Of a stretch of DNA of 28,439 nucleotides, positions 8,344 through 18,413 are shown piece by piece. Within the stretch, counting starts at the first letter, position 1; every line of letters begins with the position of its first letter. Below the pieces are notes generated by a model. The model saw nothing but the letters and a program-made list of their open reading frames with translations. It made no database searches and was not told where the DNA came from. Origin of the DNA: an uncultured Prevotella sp. (lineage in GTDB: Bacteria > Bacteroidota > Bacteroidia > Bacteroidales > Bacteroidaceae); contig UQQN01000022.1 of assembly GCA_900543155.1 (NCBI GenBank), forward strand, positions 1 through 28,439, given 5' to 3'. The position numbers were made by a program, and so were the translations under genes.

Positions 8344-9951
8344 ATGCACATTTCTAAACTCACCATATTATCAATGCTACTTGCTACACTCAGCATGCTT
8401 ATGCTGGGTGCATGCAGCGATGCCATTGACCCTGTGGTGCAGGATAGTGTAGAGAGTGCAGGTGGCAAGTTTCTAAGTATTAGTATCACAGCAGGGGCAT
8501 TACAAAACGCGGATGCACCCAAAACCTCGCGTGTGGTAAGACCCAATCTCGAGGGTAGCACAAGTACTACACCCCAAGAAGGTACAAGCACACCGCCTAA
8601 TGGAGGTGAAGAAGGCGACGGACAAGAAAATGGTAATGCGAATGAGTTTGCTGTGGAACGTGTGAGTGTGTTGCTCTATCAAGCACCTTCGGGTGTAAAA
8701 ATTCCCGAAAACGGGGTGATAAATTTGGATAAAACCATAACCGACCAAATCAAGGTAAAGGTGTTCTGCTATAATACTTATGGCAATGTATCAGGTCCTA
8801 TAGGTGGTACGGGTAAGATTATTTATACCACAGGTTCGCAAGAGTTGCCCGACGATTTTAAGACAGGGGATTACCGCTTCTTGATCGTAGCAAATAAAGA
8901 GTTGACATATTTGGATGGTCGCACCTTGTCTGAAGTGCGCGATTATGTGTATAACTCAGAGCCTTTTGACTATGGTTTGAAGGCAGATGACAAAACCATA
9001 GACTATGATCCCAACACCTATAGCAACTTTGCCATGTCGTCGGTAAAAGAACATCGCATTGTGATAGGCAAAGGTGCCGGCCACGTGGGAGATGGGTCGC
9101 AAGACAATCCCTATACCCCTGTATTTGATGAGGGTAGCAAGTACGTTGAAGTGGAACGCTTGGCAGCACGCATTGACTTTGCGCAAGAAGAAAGTAAATG
9201 GAATAGTACGGACAAATGTTACGACTATGCCGTGATAGACCAATCGGGCAATCAGATTGCCACCTTCAAGCTCTATTACATATTCCCCTTTAACATGACC
9301 CGACAAGGTTATGTATTTAAGCATACAACCCAGGGCATTGATTTAAATACCTGCAATTACTTGGGACGTGAAACCGATAACACTGTGGTAGATGGTGGTT
9401 GGGAAAAACACTATGCCACAAACTATGTGCTCGACCCAATGACCAAAATAAAGGGGCAAGGTCATGTCAGTTATGGGCATTATTACGTTCCGCAACTCTA
9501 TCAACCCGTTTTGGCAAACAATGCCAAAATACTTTTGGAGCGTTGCAAGGTAAAGAGTCCAGACGAGATGCATACAGATCAGAGTAAAACAGGCAGAAAA
9601 TACTACACAGTGTGCTATTCGTCAGAAAACACAATGAGCATAGCTGCTCAACAGTCTGTTGCCCCCCCTATAGCCCATTACGCTGCAGGTTTACGTTTCT
9701 TTGGCAAGTACGTGAAAGAGGGTACAGACCCAAAGGATGCCTCATACATCGCTCTTGACTGGTTCTTGCGTCATTCTGCGCCCGATGGTAAAGCCGAACT
9801 TACAAGACCTATGACCTATGGTGTGGTGCGCAATAACATCTATCGCGTATACATCAAGCGCATTGGGGAACAAAATGAGCAAGTAGAACTGAATGTCAAT
9901 GTAAGAAACGTGCCTTGGGCAGTTTATACACATTCAGACATTGTGATGTAG
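8344..9951 (+). CDS. Minor fimbrial lipoprotein of the Mfa/FimA class (accessory or tip subunit)
   Basis: From ATG 8344 the protein has 536 residues with lipobox Cys24 (LMLGAC-SDA). A start at 8275 would be a GTG inside the anchor gene and would precede the signal peptide with 23 charged residues, so it is rejected. After the Cys come a strand (KFLSISITAGA), then a Ser/Thr/Gly/Pro-rich low-complexity stretch (about 71-100), then FAVERVSVLLYQAP. The C-terminus has the fimbrillin-type motif YGVVRNNIYRVYIKRI and ends VPWAVYTHSDIVM. In Porphyromonas, accessory subunits (Mfa3, Mfa4, FimC-E) follow the anchor gene; this is the likely equivalent, but a one-to-one assignment cannot be made from the sequence. 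Confidence 0.78.
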   Translation: MHISKLTILSMLLATLSMLMLGACSDAIDPVVQDSVESAGGKFLSISITAGALQNADAPKTSRVVRPNLEGSTSTTPQEGTSTPPNGGEEGDGQENGNANEFAVERVSVLLYQAPSGVKIPENGVINLDKTITDQIKVKVFCYNTYGNVSGPIGGTGKIIYTTGSQELPDDFKTGDYRFLIVANKELTYLDGRTLSEVRDYVYNSEPFDYGLKADDKTIDYDPNTYSNFAMSSVKEHRIVIGKGAGHVGDGSQDNPYTPVFDEGSKYVEVERLAARIDFAQEESKWNSTDKCYDYAVIDQSGNQIATFKLYYIFPFNMTRQGYVFKHTTQGIDLNTCNYLGRETDNTVVDGGWEKHYATNYVLDPMTKIKGQGHVSYGHYYVPQLYQPVLANNAKILLERCKVKSPDEMHTDQSKTGRKYYTVCYSSENTMSIAAQQSVAPPIAHYAAGLRFFGKYVKEGTDPKDASYIALDWFLRHSAPDGKAELTRPMTYGVVRNNIYRVYIKRIGEQNEQVELNVNVRNVPWAVYTHSDIVM

Positions 9952-10037
9952 AAAGGGCGTTTGTTATAAAGGCACCTATCATGCACGCACCCTGAATTAT
10001 CGTGCAAACCGAATGCAATCAAACTTGTTTGAATTGC

Positions 10038-10294
10038 TGAGGTGCAGCCGATAATGCACGCCCTGAAAGGGCAACAGCACATAGCCCAGGGCAAGCGAAG
10101 CGACACCCTGGGGTACGGATTGCCATAGCATTGACGCCCTGTAAGGGCAAAAGCATTCGATCTTGAAAATATATATAACGCTTCTGCCCTTACAGGGCGT
10201 CACAAACGAATGTGCTTTGACCCTGGGTGTCGCTTCGCTTGCCCTGGGCTATGCGCTCATTGGGCTTTCAGCCCGCCCATTATCGGCGGCACCT
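10038..10294. repeat. 257-bp nested palindrome (REP/BIME-like) inside the fimbrial locus
   Basis: Several inverted-repeat blocks pair in order around one centre: TGAGGTGC at 10038 with GCACCTCA ending near 10295; GCCGATAATG with CATTATCGGC; a CCTGAAAGGG-type block with CTTTCAGCCC; and CATAGCCCAGGGCAAGCGAA (from 10079) with its complement (10220-10253). The innermost pair, GACGCCCTGTAAGGGCA (10134-10150), matches TGCCCTTACAGGGCGTC (10185-10201). The DNA is far more GC-rich than its surroundings. It can fold into one long cruciform or RNA stem. It fills most of the 487-bp gap between two fimbrial-locus genes; no gene or clear promoter was found in that gap. Confidence 0.85.
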
Positions 10295-10318
10295 CATGCT
10301 TGGTTCACGCGGGCCACA

Positions 10319-10342
10319 ACCCCTAACGGGGTAACCCATTAT
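10319..10342. repeat. Short fragment of the dispersed repeat terminus
   Basis: CCCCTAACGGGGTAACCCAT matches the outer end of the modular repeat family seen at 18891-18912 and, in reverse, at 28415-28432. It lies just downstream of the large palindrome. The ATATTTTAATGG shortly after resembles the AT-rich stretch that precedes this end in the full copies. Confidence 0.6.
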
Positions 10343-10438
10343 AATTACTCATGAATTGAGATATTTTAATGGCATCACGAATAAAACACTCACCCAGGTT
10401 CACCCCTTGGGCTTGCTATACAAAACAAAAAAAACGAA

Positions 10439-11995
10439 ATGGATAAGCTGAAATATACCTTCCAAAACTCAAATATTCTGTGGCAGATGGTACATAAGGT
10501 AGTCTGCAAACAGAAAACATTGCACCTTAGCAGCCTATTGGCGCTGTTGGGGTGTGTGCTTTTGGGTGCAAGCAGTTGTAGCAATGAAGAACTGTCTAGC
10601 GACGAACAACTCCACGAAAAACCTCAGCCTATTACCATACGTTTAGGCGTAGAATCTGTGCCTGTGCTTTGTGCACAAAACACGCGAGGCTGGACGTATA
10701 ACAGAGATCTTGAAAAAGATGGCGAAAGAATACAAAGCGCTTTTACCCTGATGTTTAATGATAAATTCGTAATAGAGCATATTCTTGAAGTACCGCCCGC
10801 CAACGAGAAGAAAGACTCGATACAATTAAACATGGTAGAGGAAAACTCGAAGCTACAATGGTTTACGACCACTACAGGTGAAAAGAGTTTTCTCACCTTT
10901 GTCAATGTGTCACGCGAAGAGGTGGAGGCTCTTTATGCTAAAAAAAGAGGTTTAGGCAGTGACTTCCATTTTAAAACAGGGAAATCTTATAAATCCAAAG
11001 AAGACAGTACGGCTTTGGTAGAAATGGCAATTCCCGTACAGGCAGATGCCTTTAATAAGACGCCACCCTCAAAAAACAAAGGAATTCCCATGACGGGTTG
11101 GCACAAAGTGGTGTTAACCAATCGTATCCATAACCGTAAGGCGTACACTGTGTATGCCTTGCGTATGGTGGCAAAGTTGCAATTTAAATTTACCAATAAA
11201 ACAGGACAAGCCCTTACCATCAATAGCATAGAAGTGGACCGCCTTACTGACGATGCCACTACAGGCGAAGGGGGCAAGGGCAATATAAAGCCTTTTCCAT
11301 ATCCACAAACCCCATTGGGACCTTCGGGCGTCTCGGTAAACGTAAGGCCCAATATGCAAACCACTGCCACGCAAAGCACACACACCTATACCCTTGATAA
11401 AAAGTTTGATGTAGACAAAGAGTACACTTATAGCGTGTATGTAAACGAAACAGATGTGCCACAAAACGATTTCCATCAGTTTAAGTTAAAGGTGAATCTC
11501 ACCCTTGCCGATGGTACAACCAAACAAGAGCGTTTTGCCTTGGTAGGCAATGAAAACGAAGAGTGGAACTTTATAGCTCGCAACGATTGGCGCGTAATAC
11601 CGATTGTTTTGCAAGACTATAAACTTGAATTAGTTCCACAAGATTTTCCGCCTATTGGTGTGTTGCCTGCTGCCGTAAAAGAGGCTGACGGCACCTTTAA
11701 GTGTACCTTCCATGCCTCGGGTGCTTTTCACTTAAAGCCCCAGTTGGTAAAGGTTTCTACGGGCGAGGTTGTGCAAAATTGGACACAGAAGAACCCCATA
11801 TTTACAACCATAGAACCCAATACAAGTATGTATGCCGAACAACCCTCATGGTCTACGATGGAAGGCTGTATACATGGTAGTTTTGTTTCGGGACAAAGCG
11901 GAAGTTCTGTGCATACACTCACCTTGACGTGTACGCCCCAAGGTGGGGTAGAGCGAGTTTATGTGGCACCGGTAATTATAAATAAAGAACAATGA
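10439..11995 (+). CDS. Fimbrial-locus lipoprotein, probable fimbrillin-like minor subunit
   Basis: The protein has 518 residues. A hydrophobic signal (LSSLLALLGCVLLGASSC) ends in lipobox Cys47, followed by an acidic linker. The 46-residue leader is long; an in-frame ATG at 10487 would shorten it to 30, but the A-rich stretch directly before 10439 favours the longer form. The mature part is predicted beta-rich, with TNKTGQALTINSIEVDRL, typical of FimA-like beta-sandwich subunits, and a second Ig-like part near the C-terminus. No exact family was recognised with certainty. It ends four bases inside the start of the giant gene (ATGA overlap), so the two are translationally coupled and may act together, for example this lipoprotein linking the giant protein to the fimbria. 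That link is inference. Confidence 0.7.
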   Translation: MDKLKYTFQNSNILWQMVHKVVCKQKTLHLSSLLALLGCVLLGASSCSNEELSSDEQLHEKPQPITIRLGVESVPVLCAQNTRGWTYNRDLEKDGERIQSAFTLMFNDKFVIEHILEVPPANEKKDSIQLNMVEENSKLQWFTTTTGEKSFLTFVNVSREEVEALYAKKRGLGSDFHFKTGKSYKSKEDSTALVEMAIPVQADAFNKTPPSKNKGIPMTGWHKVVLTNRIHNRKAYTVYALRMVAKLQFKFTNKTGQALTINSIEVDRLTDDATTGEGGKGNIKPFPYPQTPLGPSGVSVNVRPNMQTTATQSTHTYTLDKKFDVDKEYTYSVYVNETDVPQNDFHQFKLKVNLTLADGTTKQERFALVGNENEEWNFIARNDWRVIPIVLQDYKLELVPQDFPPIGVLPAAVKEADGTFKCTFHASGAFHLKPQLVKVSTGEVVQNWTQKNPIFTTIEPNTSMYAEQPSWSTMEGCIHGSFVSGQSGSSVHTLTLTCTPQGGVERVYVAPVIINKEQ

Positions 11996-14900
11996 TGCGT
12001 AGTTACATACATAAATATCACAATGTGCGTTTTGCCCAAGTGGTAAAAGCATTGGTGTGCGCAATGTGCCTTTGGAGCATTGTGCAAACTGCCTGTGCCG
12101 ATGAGTTTAAGGTAAACGAAACATTAAACTGTCAATTACAGACCAAGCAAGTCAAAGTATCGGAAAGTAGTGCAACTTGCGTGATTCCTGTAATAGATAT
12201 TATAGGTTCACCTACCACGAAATATTGTCGTTTGGTCTTGTTTGATGTGAAAACGCAAAAGCCGCTATACGAGTTGTCGAAAACTTATTTTAGTTATGAC
12301 ACAAGTAAAAATTGGCTGTTTCAACAAACAGACTACGGATTGATAGAGTTTCCGCGTTGGACAGCTACTAGATATCCTATAAATGTAACATTGACCAAAC
12401 CTACGGGCTATGAATGGACAGACCTTTATGTGGGTATGTACATTTGCGATGTGTCATCTAGTTCGACAGATGAAAAAGAGAAGACAAAGCAATTGGGTAT
12501 CGAGGGAAATATTGATGTAGGTTCAAATACGAGTTTACATCCTTCAATCACTTCAGATCCTAACCAATGGACAAACTTCTGTCGATTTATTTTTTTTACG
12601 TCAACAAAAGAACGTGATTATAAGCATTACTACATCCCCAATAGAGGTATTACACAAAGCGACTTGGAGTATGCTAAAACATCGGTAGATGGCGAAACAC
12701 TGACACGTCAAAAAACCAATGTATGGGAATATACCTATTATGTAAAGCGTCAAGCCAATAATGAAGTAACCCTTAAAGCGCCAATTGTGGAGGGGGAGAT
12801 TCTTGAATATGCTGCCTATTGGCGATGGTATGACAATAAAACTTTCCGCGACAATGACAGAATTTCTCAGCCCTCAATAGATATTTGGGAGTGGACGACA
12901 GTGGGAAGAAAAAATTTGTTGTCAAGAGACTATAAGGATGAGAAAAATAGATCGATAGGATTGACTTATGCATCTACGACCTATACGAAGCCCTATTACA
13001 AAAATATGGCTTCGGTCGTCTACACCTTGCCCAGTAATGTAGATAGTTGGACGGGCGATGATATTGCTGCTGATGCAAGTCGTTATACTGACTTCGGGGA
13101 TGTGAATAATAAGTATTGGTCTGAGCCGACCTTGTCGATGCGTTACATCTTTCATGTTCGTCCAGCCAAGGAAATAGCCGACAAAATTAAAGAGGCAATT
13201 ATGAATGTGGGGGTATACGAGAACCATGGTTCAAGGGTTTTCCCCTTAAAGAAAGATGCTACCACTGCTGAGGGGTATAGCAAAACAGCCAAAAACACTT
13301 TGCGACTCAATATGCGTGGCATTGGCAATTATTGGTTCTATCCCTTTGCCTCAAGCAATATTCTGAATCAGCCCTCGCCTGAACAATTCTCGTCGACTGT
13401 TACGCAGTGTAAGAGCATTTCGTGGGTAGTATTAGTTAGCATAGATGGGCAACTCTATTATAAGAACTTGGGCAGTGATTCCATGCTTCGTACCACAAGT
13501 CGTGACACGGAATATGCAATGTATGACCTTGTGCCGAGTAACTTTGAAGGTACATATTATAGTGTTTCAGACAAGACGAAAACCCACACCATGTCTAAGT
13601 TAGAGACAGGACGTCGCTACACCGTGATGGCTTATGCCAATAACTACACAAGTACGGAGAACTCTACAGATGGTGTGCCCAATAGTAGTAGTCCCATTGC
13701 GCGTTTCGACTGTTATTATGTGTGGGACTCAGAGCCTGAACTTGAAATCGCACTTAGTGAACACCGACAAACAGAAAAGTTAGAGGAAAGTTATACACGC
13801 ATTGGTTGGATTTCATTTGATGACCTTCCAGGCATGAATTATAACATCCCCACAGTGCTCTATGATTATGGTAGTTCTTATAATAACCACTATGATGGGG
13901 CGCTTGATTGGGATAAGACCTATTATGGAGCGGTTTATCCGCAGTTGATAAAGAGTGGTTTTTCTATTACCGGTTACAAAAGAAAATACTACGAATATTC
14001 GCCCCTTCATGGTGACTATTTCTTGGTGAAATCTGCCAACCTTCCGAAAGTTTCTCCACATGGTGAATCTTCACAAAATTCCTATTACTGGTGGTATGGT
14101 ACTTCACCGACCCTCTATGATCGTACTTATGAAAGATCGGGTGGTAGACGCAGTGGCTATTTTTTGTATGTAGATGCATCCGACGAACCACGCCCTATTG
14201 CAACGCTCGACTTTGAAGCACGCCTTTGTGCGGGGGCAACCTTGATGTTTACGGCAGATGTGGCAAACCTTACAGCATCGGATGCAGAATTTCCACAGTT
14301 GCTCTTTAAACTCTATGGCTATAAAACCGACAACGAGGGCAATGTGGTAAAAAAAGAACTCATACAGTCGTTTGCTACGGGTGAATTTAAAAGCTATGGA
14401 GCAAAGGATTTGGGTGTGTGGTATCAGGTTTTTGCCAAGACCTTTGTACACCAAGGCTTGAGTGTAAACGAGTTTACGCGCTATAACGTGACCATTGAGA
14501 ATGCTTGTCGTTCAACGGGTGGTGCCGACTATGCCATAGACGATATACGCTTTTATGTGGCAAACGACCAAATAGAAGTGATTCAAACCTCGGAGGCTGA
14601 AGAGTATTGTTCCAAAAAAGACAATGGTGCCTATTTGAAGTTACGTGTAGACTATAACATGATAAAGTCGGTTCTCAATGTAACCGAGCGCACCAAACCT
14701 CTTTACTATCGCATTTGCAAGGAAAATGGTGAGGTTTATAACACTACCTATCCTTCAAAGAAAGACAACCCCACAAAATATCCTAATCACGATTCAGGTA
14801 GTGACGATAAAGGCAACAAATACGGCATGGTGTGGATCAATGCTGAAGACAGTCAAAACACCACAATCACCGAGACTGACCCCTTTGGTTACCTCAACTT

Positions 14901-17900
14901 GGTTTTGGCAGATGTGTTCTTCCCACTTGATCCTACGCAGAAGTATTATGTCAGTGTGGCGCTGCCCACCGTGATAGGTTATTACAAAGATGGTTCGCCT
15001 CAATATGGTCCAGGCACTTGGGGTACACCAAGCGACCCTTGCTCTATCTATTCAAAGCCTATTAACATCTCCTTCTCAAACATCAAGATTACATCGAACA
15101 CAGGTTCTACCAGTATGACCTATTCTACGGAGTGTGGAAAAGACCAAATCGATGTAAATCTGAAAGTGAAGCTGCATGTGCCCGACCCCCAATATGGTAT
15201 ATACAAAGACATTCCTTGGAATTTCGACTTTGTGATAGGTTCGGAGAAGGCATTTGAGAATGCTCGTAAAACCGACAATTTGCTTCAAGCCATTGAGCAT
15301 TTTCGTGCAGAATATCCCAATGCAACGGGTTTAGATACACCTACGCAGACTCCACAAAAGGGTACATTCACTGATGAGGAATACGAGGTTCTCAAAAAAT
15401 ACACAAGTCAAAGCAGGGATGAGATTCCAGACCCTGCAGTATCCGACGCTTTGATCGTAAAGCTTACCAAGTCAGACAGCTATGCTGCCACACTCACAAT
15501 GAAGGCGAAGACCGACGTAAATGCCAACTTCTACTTTATTGCGGTGCCAGGCAAATATGATGATCCCAAAACGAAACAAAAGTACACCATCTGTAGTTCG
15601 TTGTTGACACAAAAAGCCACCTTTACTTATGAATCGCCCTTCTTGCGATTAGGCAATCCAAAGGTAAGTTATCCTGACGCGTGGAACAATTCCGCCAAAG
15701 AGTTTCGTTTAGGACTGGCACAAGCCAATGCCCTTCAAACAGACACACGCTTGCGCATACCCATAAATGCTTATCGTGATGCAGACTTCAAAAATAATAC
15801 ACACGACTTTGGAGGCACATCGCGCAATCGCTTGATATTTGAACAACGCGATGCAAACAAAAATCCAGTAATGGGTTGTGTACGCTTGGTAGCAACCAAT
15901 GACCCCACCATTGATAAAAGTCTGTTGCAAGTAGCCACAGTAGATGGTGCAGCATGGGGCGCAAAGGTAGGCGAAGTAGCAAACGAAGGCTATTTGTTAT
16001 TGCCTACAGACCGTGCGCTCATCATAGACTTCAGTAAGAACCAAGAAACCTTTACTGCAGCAGATGGCACACAAACAACGGTAAATGGTAAAATAGCCTT
16101 TCACGAGGGTTACTCATATACCTTTGCTTTGGTATATCGTGATTTTACACGCGATCCTAATGTAGCAGGACATGCCGTATGTTTTGGTACCACCAATTTT
16201 ACCCTCAATATTGTGCCAGAGTATGTGACTTGGACAGGAGGTAACTCTACGAATACCAACTGGAATAACGATGCCAACTGGGCACGTTCAACCAAGGCAG
16301 ACTTGCGCAAAGAAGGTGTAGGAAAAAGTGTGGATGACTATAAAGACTATGGGGATGCAGAATCACCCCGATTACGTTCTGCCGCAGGCAATGACCCAAG
16401 TCTTACGCCTCAAATATATGTGCCGATGCGCTTTACGAAGGTCATCATTCGTCCCAACACCACCACACCACAGTTGGGTAGTTATGCTACAGACCAGAGC
16501 CAAGGCATTCTTTCGGCAGAGTCATTGCTCAACCCCATGCTCAGTGAGCCGACCCAATATATCAACTACAACCTGATGCTAAAAACCACCCCGACGATAG
16601 AGGGCGGCATAAAGTATTTTGACTGTGAAAACTTTTATGCCAATATGTGTCAGGAGGTATATTTTGCTTCGGCAAACCCTGTAAATCTTGAGGCAAAGGC
16701 ACAGTTGCGTAACCAACACTACCTAAGTTATCAACAAGCATGGGTAGACTTGGCATTGCCTGTGAACCGATGGAGCATGTTCTCTGTGCCCCTTCACAAT
16801 GTGTATGCAGGAGACTTCTATTTGCCCTATGCTACGGGTAAACAAGAAACGGAGGCTTTCCAACCCATTACCTTTGGCGATGGTAGTAAAGACTATAACC
16901 GTGCGAAGTATTATGTGTATCAACGCACTTGGTACAAGACCGACCCACAAGTGGTAGCAGCCGATGGCTATGACTATAGTGCCCAAGTGAACTATGATGC
17001 TGCCAACGAAGATGTGGAATATGTTACCTCAGAGTGGAGCCACCCCTTCAATGACATGAAGCAAGCCTATGCACGAGGAATGGGATATTCGCTCTATCCA
17101 GAACCCAAAGAGGCTACAGCAGATGCTTCGGTGGCACTCTTCAGACTGCCTAAGGCGGATACCAGTTTTGACTATTACGACCATACAGGCAATAAAAAGA
17201 ATCCACAAAGCACGGGATTAGACCGTTCGCTCAATGGCTTGTTGCTTACGAATAATAGTAAGACCGACAATCCGATGAAACTGAATGGCGTGATAGAGGT
17301 TACACCCGAAGAAACACAACAGCGAAATGGTTACTTCTTGGTGGGAAATCCCTATATGGCATCCATCGACATGAAGTTGTTCTTGCAAGACAATCCACAA
17401 CTCTTTGAGAAGTATTGGATTGTTGACAATGGCACACTCCGCGCTTTTGGTAAGGACGAATCGTTTGGTTTAGGACGTGTTGCTCCTATGCAGGCATTCT
17501 TTGTGAAAGCCACTACAGGAGCCTTGCTCACCAATATCGTGTTCAATCCCTCGCAATGTGCGATACTATTTAACACAGGTAAAAACAATGTGAACCGACG
17601 CAATACAGCCATTACGCTCCACGCAAGCAATGCGAAGGGACAGTCTATGGCACGTGTGTTGACCAACGAAGAAGCCGATAACGATTTTGATGACCGCGAG
17701 GATGTAGAGGTTATCTTTGACAAAGACCTTACTTCTGCTCCACAGGTTTACACGGTTTCGGGTAATTGTGCAGCAGCCATCAACCACCTTACGAGTTTGC
17801 GTAATGTACCCTTGGGTGTTGAGGCTACAACCGACGATGAGGTGCAGTTTAGTGTGAGTGGCACAGCTTTACTCCCAGAACCGCTCTACCTCTTCGATGC

Positions 17901-18240
17901 AAAAACGAACCAACACACCTTGCTCACCGACTCAGTGCGTGTGATGTTAAGTCCGAACAGTGTGGGACGTTATTTCCTTACCTCAAACATGGAAGAGGCA
18001 ACTTCGGTACAAACCGATTTACGTTGTTATTCGGTGCATGCTGGAAAGGTGGTAGCAGCTACCACAGAGGCAGACAATATCACCTCGGTTGAGGTATTCG
18101 ACTTTATGGGACGTTTTTTACGCAGTTATACACCCCATCAGTCGGTTTATACTTTCGATATGCCACAAGGTGTTTACCTTATCACGCTCTCGTCGGAGAA
18201 GGTGCCCGAGGGACGTACGTTTAAGGTAATTGTGCGATAA
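11992..18240 (+). CDS. Giant (2082 aa) secreted protein with T9SS-like C-terminal domain, candidate fimbrial tip adhesin
   Basis: A Sec signal peptide (VVKALVCAMCLWSIVQTACA) and no lipobox fit export to the periplasm. The first 750 residues are Tyr/Trp/Thr-rich beta structure with no family recognised. Residues about 735-860 look like a MAM- or jelly-roll-type module ending in GGADYAIDDIRFYV. A WTGGNSTNTNWNNDANW motif is at about 1413. At about 1781 comes YFLVGNPYMASIDMKLFL, followed by YWIVDNG and APMQAFFVKA, a segment common in T9SS cargo. The last 80 residues have the type A sorting-domain pattern: VEVFDFMGRFLRSY, MPQGVYLITLS and a final FKVIVR. In Porphyromonas the tip protein Mfa5 is T9SS-dependent and carries a von Willebrand A domain; no MIDAS-like DxSxS motif was seen here. 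Tip adhesin is therefore an analogy by position and secretion route. Confidence 0.75.
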   Translation: MMRSYIHKYHNVRFAQVVKALVCAMCLWSIVQTACADEFKVNETLNCQLQTKQVKVSESSATCVIPVIDIIGSPTTKYCRLVLFDVKTQKPLYELSKTYFSYDTSKNWLFQQTDYGLIEFPRWTATRYPINVTLTKPTGYEWTDLYVGMYICDVSSSSTDEKEKTKQLGIEGNIDVGSNTSLHPSITSDPNQWTNFCRFIFFTSTKERDYKHYYIPNRGITQSDLEYAKTSVDGETLTRQKTNVWEYTYYVKRQANNEVTLKAPIVEGEILEYAAYWRWYDNKTFRDNDRISQPSIDIWEWTTVGRKNLLSRDYKDEKNRSIGLTYASTTYTKPYYKNMASVVYTLPSNVDSWTGDDIAADASRYTDFGDVNNKYWSEPTLSMRYIFHVRPAKEIADKIKEAIMNVGVYENHGSRVFPLKKDATTAEGYSKTAKNTLRLNMRGIGNYWFYPFASSNILNQPSPEQFSSTVTQCKSISWVVLVSIDGQLYYKNLGSDSMLRTTSRDTEYAMYDLVPSNFEGTYYSVSDKTKTHTMSKLETGRRYTVMAYANNYTSTENSTDGVPNSSSPIARFDCYYVWDSEPELEIALSEHRQTEKLEESYTRIGWISFDDLPGMNYNIPTVLYDYGSSYNNHYDGALDWDKTYYGAVYPQLIKSGFSITGYKRKYYEYSPLHGDYFLVKSANLPKVSPHGESSQNSYYWWYGTSPTLYDRTYERSGGRRSGYFLYVDASDEPRPIATLDFEARLCAGATLMFTADVANLTASDAEFPQLLFKLYGYKTDNEGNVVKKELIQSFATGEFKSYGAKDLGVWYQVFAKTFVHQGLSVNEFTRYNVTIENACRSTGGADYAIDDIRFYVANDQIEVIQTSEAEEYCSKKDNGAYLKLRVDYNMIKSVLNVTERTKPLYYRICKENGEVYNTTYPSKKDNPTKYPNHDSGSDDKGNKYGMVWINAEDSQNTTITETDPFGYLNLVLADVFFPLDPTQKYYVSVALPTVIGYYKDGSPQYGPGTWGTPSDPCSIYSKPINISFSNIKITSNTGSTSMTYSTECGKDQIDVNLKVKLHVPDPQYGIYKDIPWNFDFVIGSEKAFENARKTDNLLQAIEHFRAEYPNATGLDTPTQTPQKGTFTDEEYEVLKKYTSQSRDEIPDPAVSDALIVKLTKSDSYAATLTMKAKTDVNANFYFIAVPGKYDDPKTKQKYTICSSLLTQKATFTYESPFLRLGNPKVSYPDAWNNSAKEFRLGLAQANALQTDTRLRIPINAYRDADFKNNTHDFGGTSRNRLIFEQRDANKNPVMGCVRLVATNDPTIDKSLLQVATVDGAAWGAKVGEVANEGYLLLPTDRALIIDFSKNQETFTAADGTQTTVNGKIAFHEGYSYTFALVYRDFTRDPNVAGHAVCFGTTNFTLNIVPEYVTWTGGNSTNTNWNNDANWARSTKADLRKEGVGKSVDDYKDYGDAESPRLRSAAGNDPSLTPQIYVPMRFTKVIIRPNTTTPQLGSYATDQSQGILSAESLLNPMLSEPTQYINYNLMLKTTPTIEGGIKYFDCENFYANMCQEVYFASANPVNLEAKAQLRNQHYLSYQQAWVDLALPVNRWSMFSVPLHNVYAGDFYLPYATGKQETEAFQPITFGDGSKDYNRAKYYVYQRTWYKTDPQVVAADGYDYSAQVNYDAANEDVEYVTSEWSHPFNDMKQAYARGMGYSLYPEPKEATADASVALFRLPKADTSFDYYDHTGNKKNPQSTGLDRSLNGLLLTNNSKTDNPMKLNGVIEVTPEETQQRNGYFLVGNPYMASIDMKLFLQDNPQLFEKYWIVDNGTLRAFGKDESFGLGRVAPMQAFFVKATTGALLTNIVFNPSQCAILFNTGKNNVNRRNTAITLHASNAKGQSMARVLTNEEADNDFDDREDVEVIFDKDLTSAPQVYTVSGNCAAAINHLTSLRNVPLGVEATTDDEVQFSVSGTALLPEPLYLFDAKTNQHTLLTDSVRVMLSPNSVGRYFLTSNMEEATSVQTDLRCYSVHAGKVVAATTEADNITSVEVFDFMGRFLRSYTPHQSVYTFDMPQGVYLITLSSEKVPEGRTFKVIVR

Positions 18241-18295
18241 AAGACATGTAAATTCGAGGCACAAAGCGTTGTGCTGTGATTTTAGTTGTAGGAGA

Positions 18296-18325
18296 AGAGT
18301 GTGCGATTCGTCGTACACTCTTTTT
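18296..18325 (+). terminator. Rho-independent terminator of the fimbrial locus
   Basis: A 10-bp stem with one mismatch (18297-18306 with 18311-18320) closes a TTCG tetraloop and is followed by TTTTTG. One or two more A-T pairs extend the base of the stem. It lies 56 bp after the stop of the giant adhesin gene. Confidence 0.88.
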
Positions 18326-18338
18326 GTGTGTATGCCGT

Positions 18339-18380
18339 TTTCTGCGTTTGTTCTTGTTGAATATCAATCATTTAAAACAT
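18339..18380 (-). repeat. Partial core module of the dispersed repeat
   Basis: The stretch TCTGCGTTTGTT, then TTGTTGAATATCAA, then ATTT matches the reverse complement of the core module at 24607-24640 and 28359-28390 with few differences. It begins 14 bp after the terminator and is joined directly to the ATTAATGG inverted repeat. Confidence 0.75.
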
Positions 18381-18413
18381 CAAAAATACCTGCAAGGCGA
18401 AAATTAATGAAAT

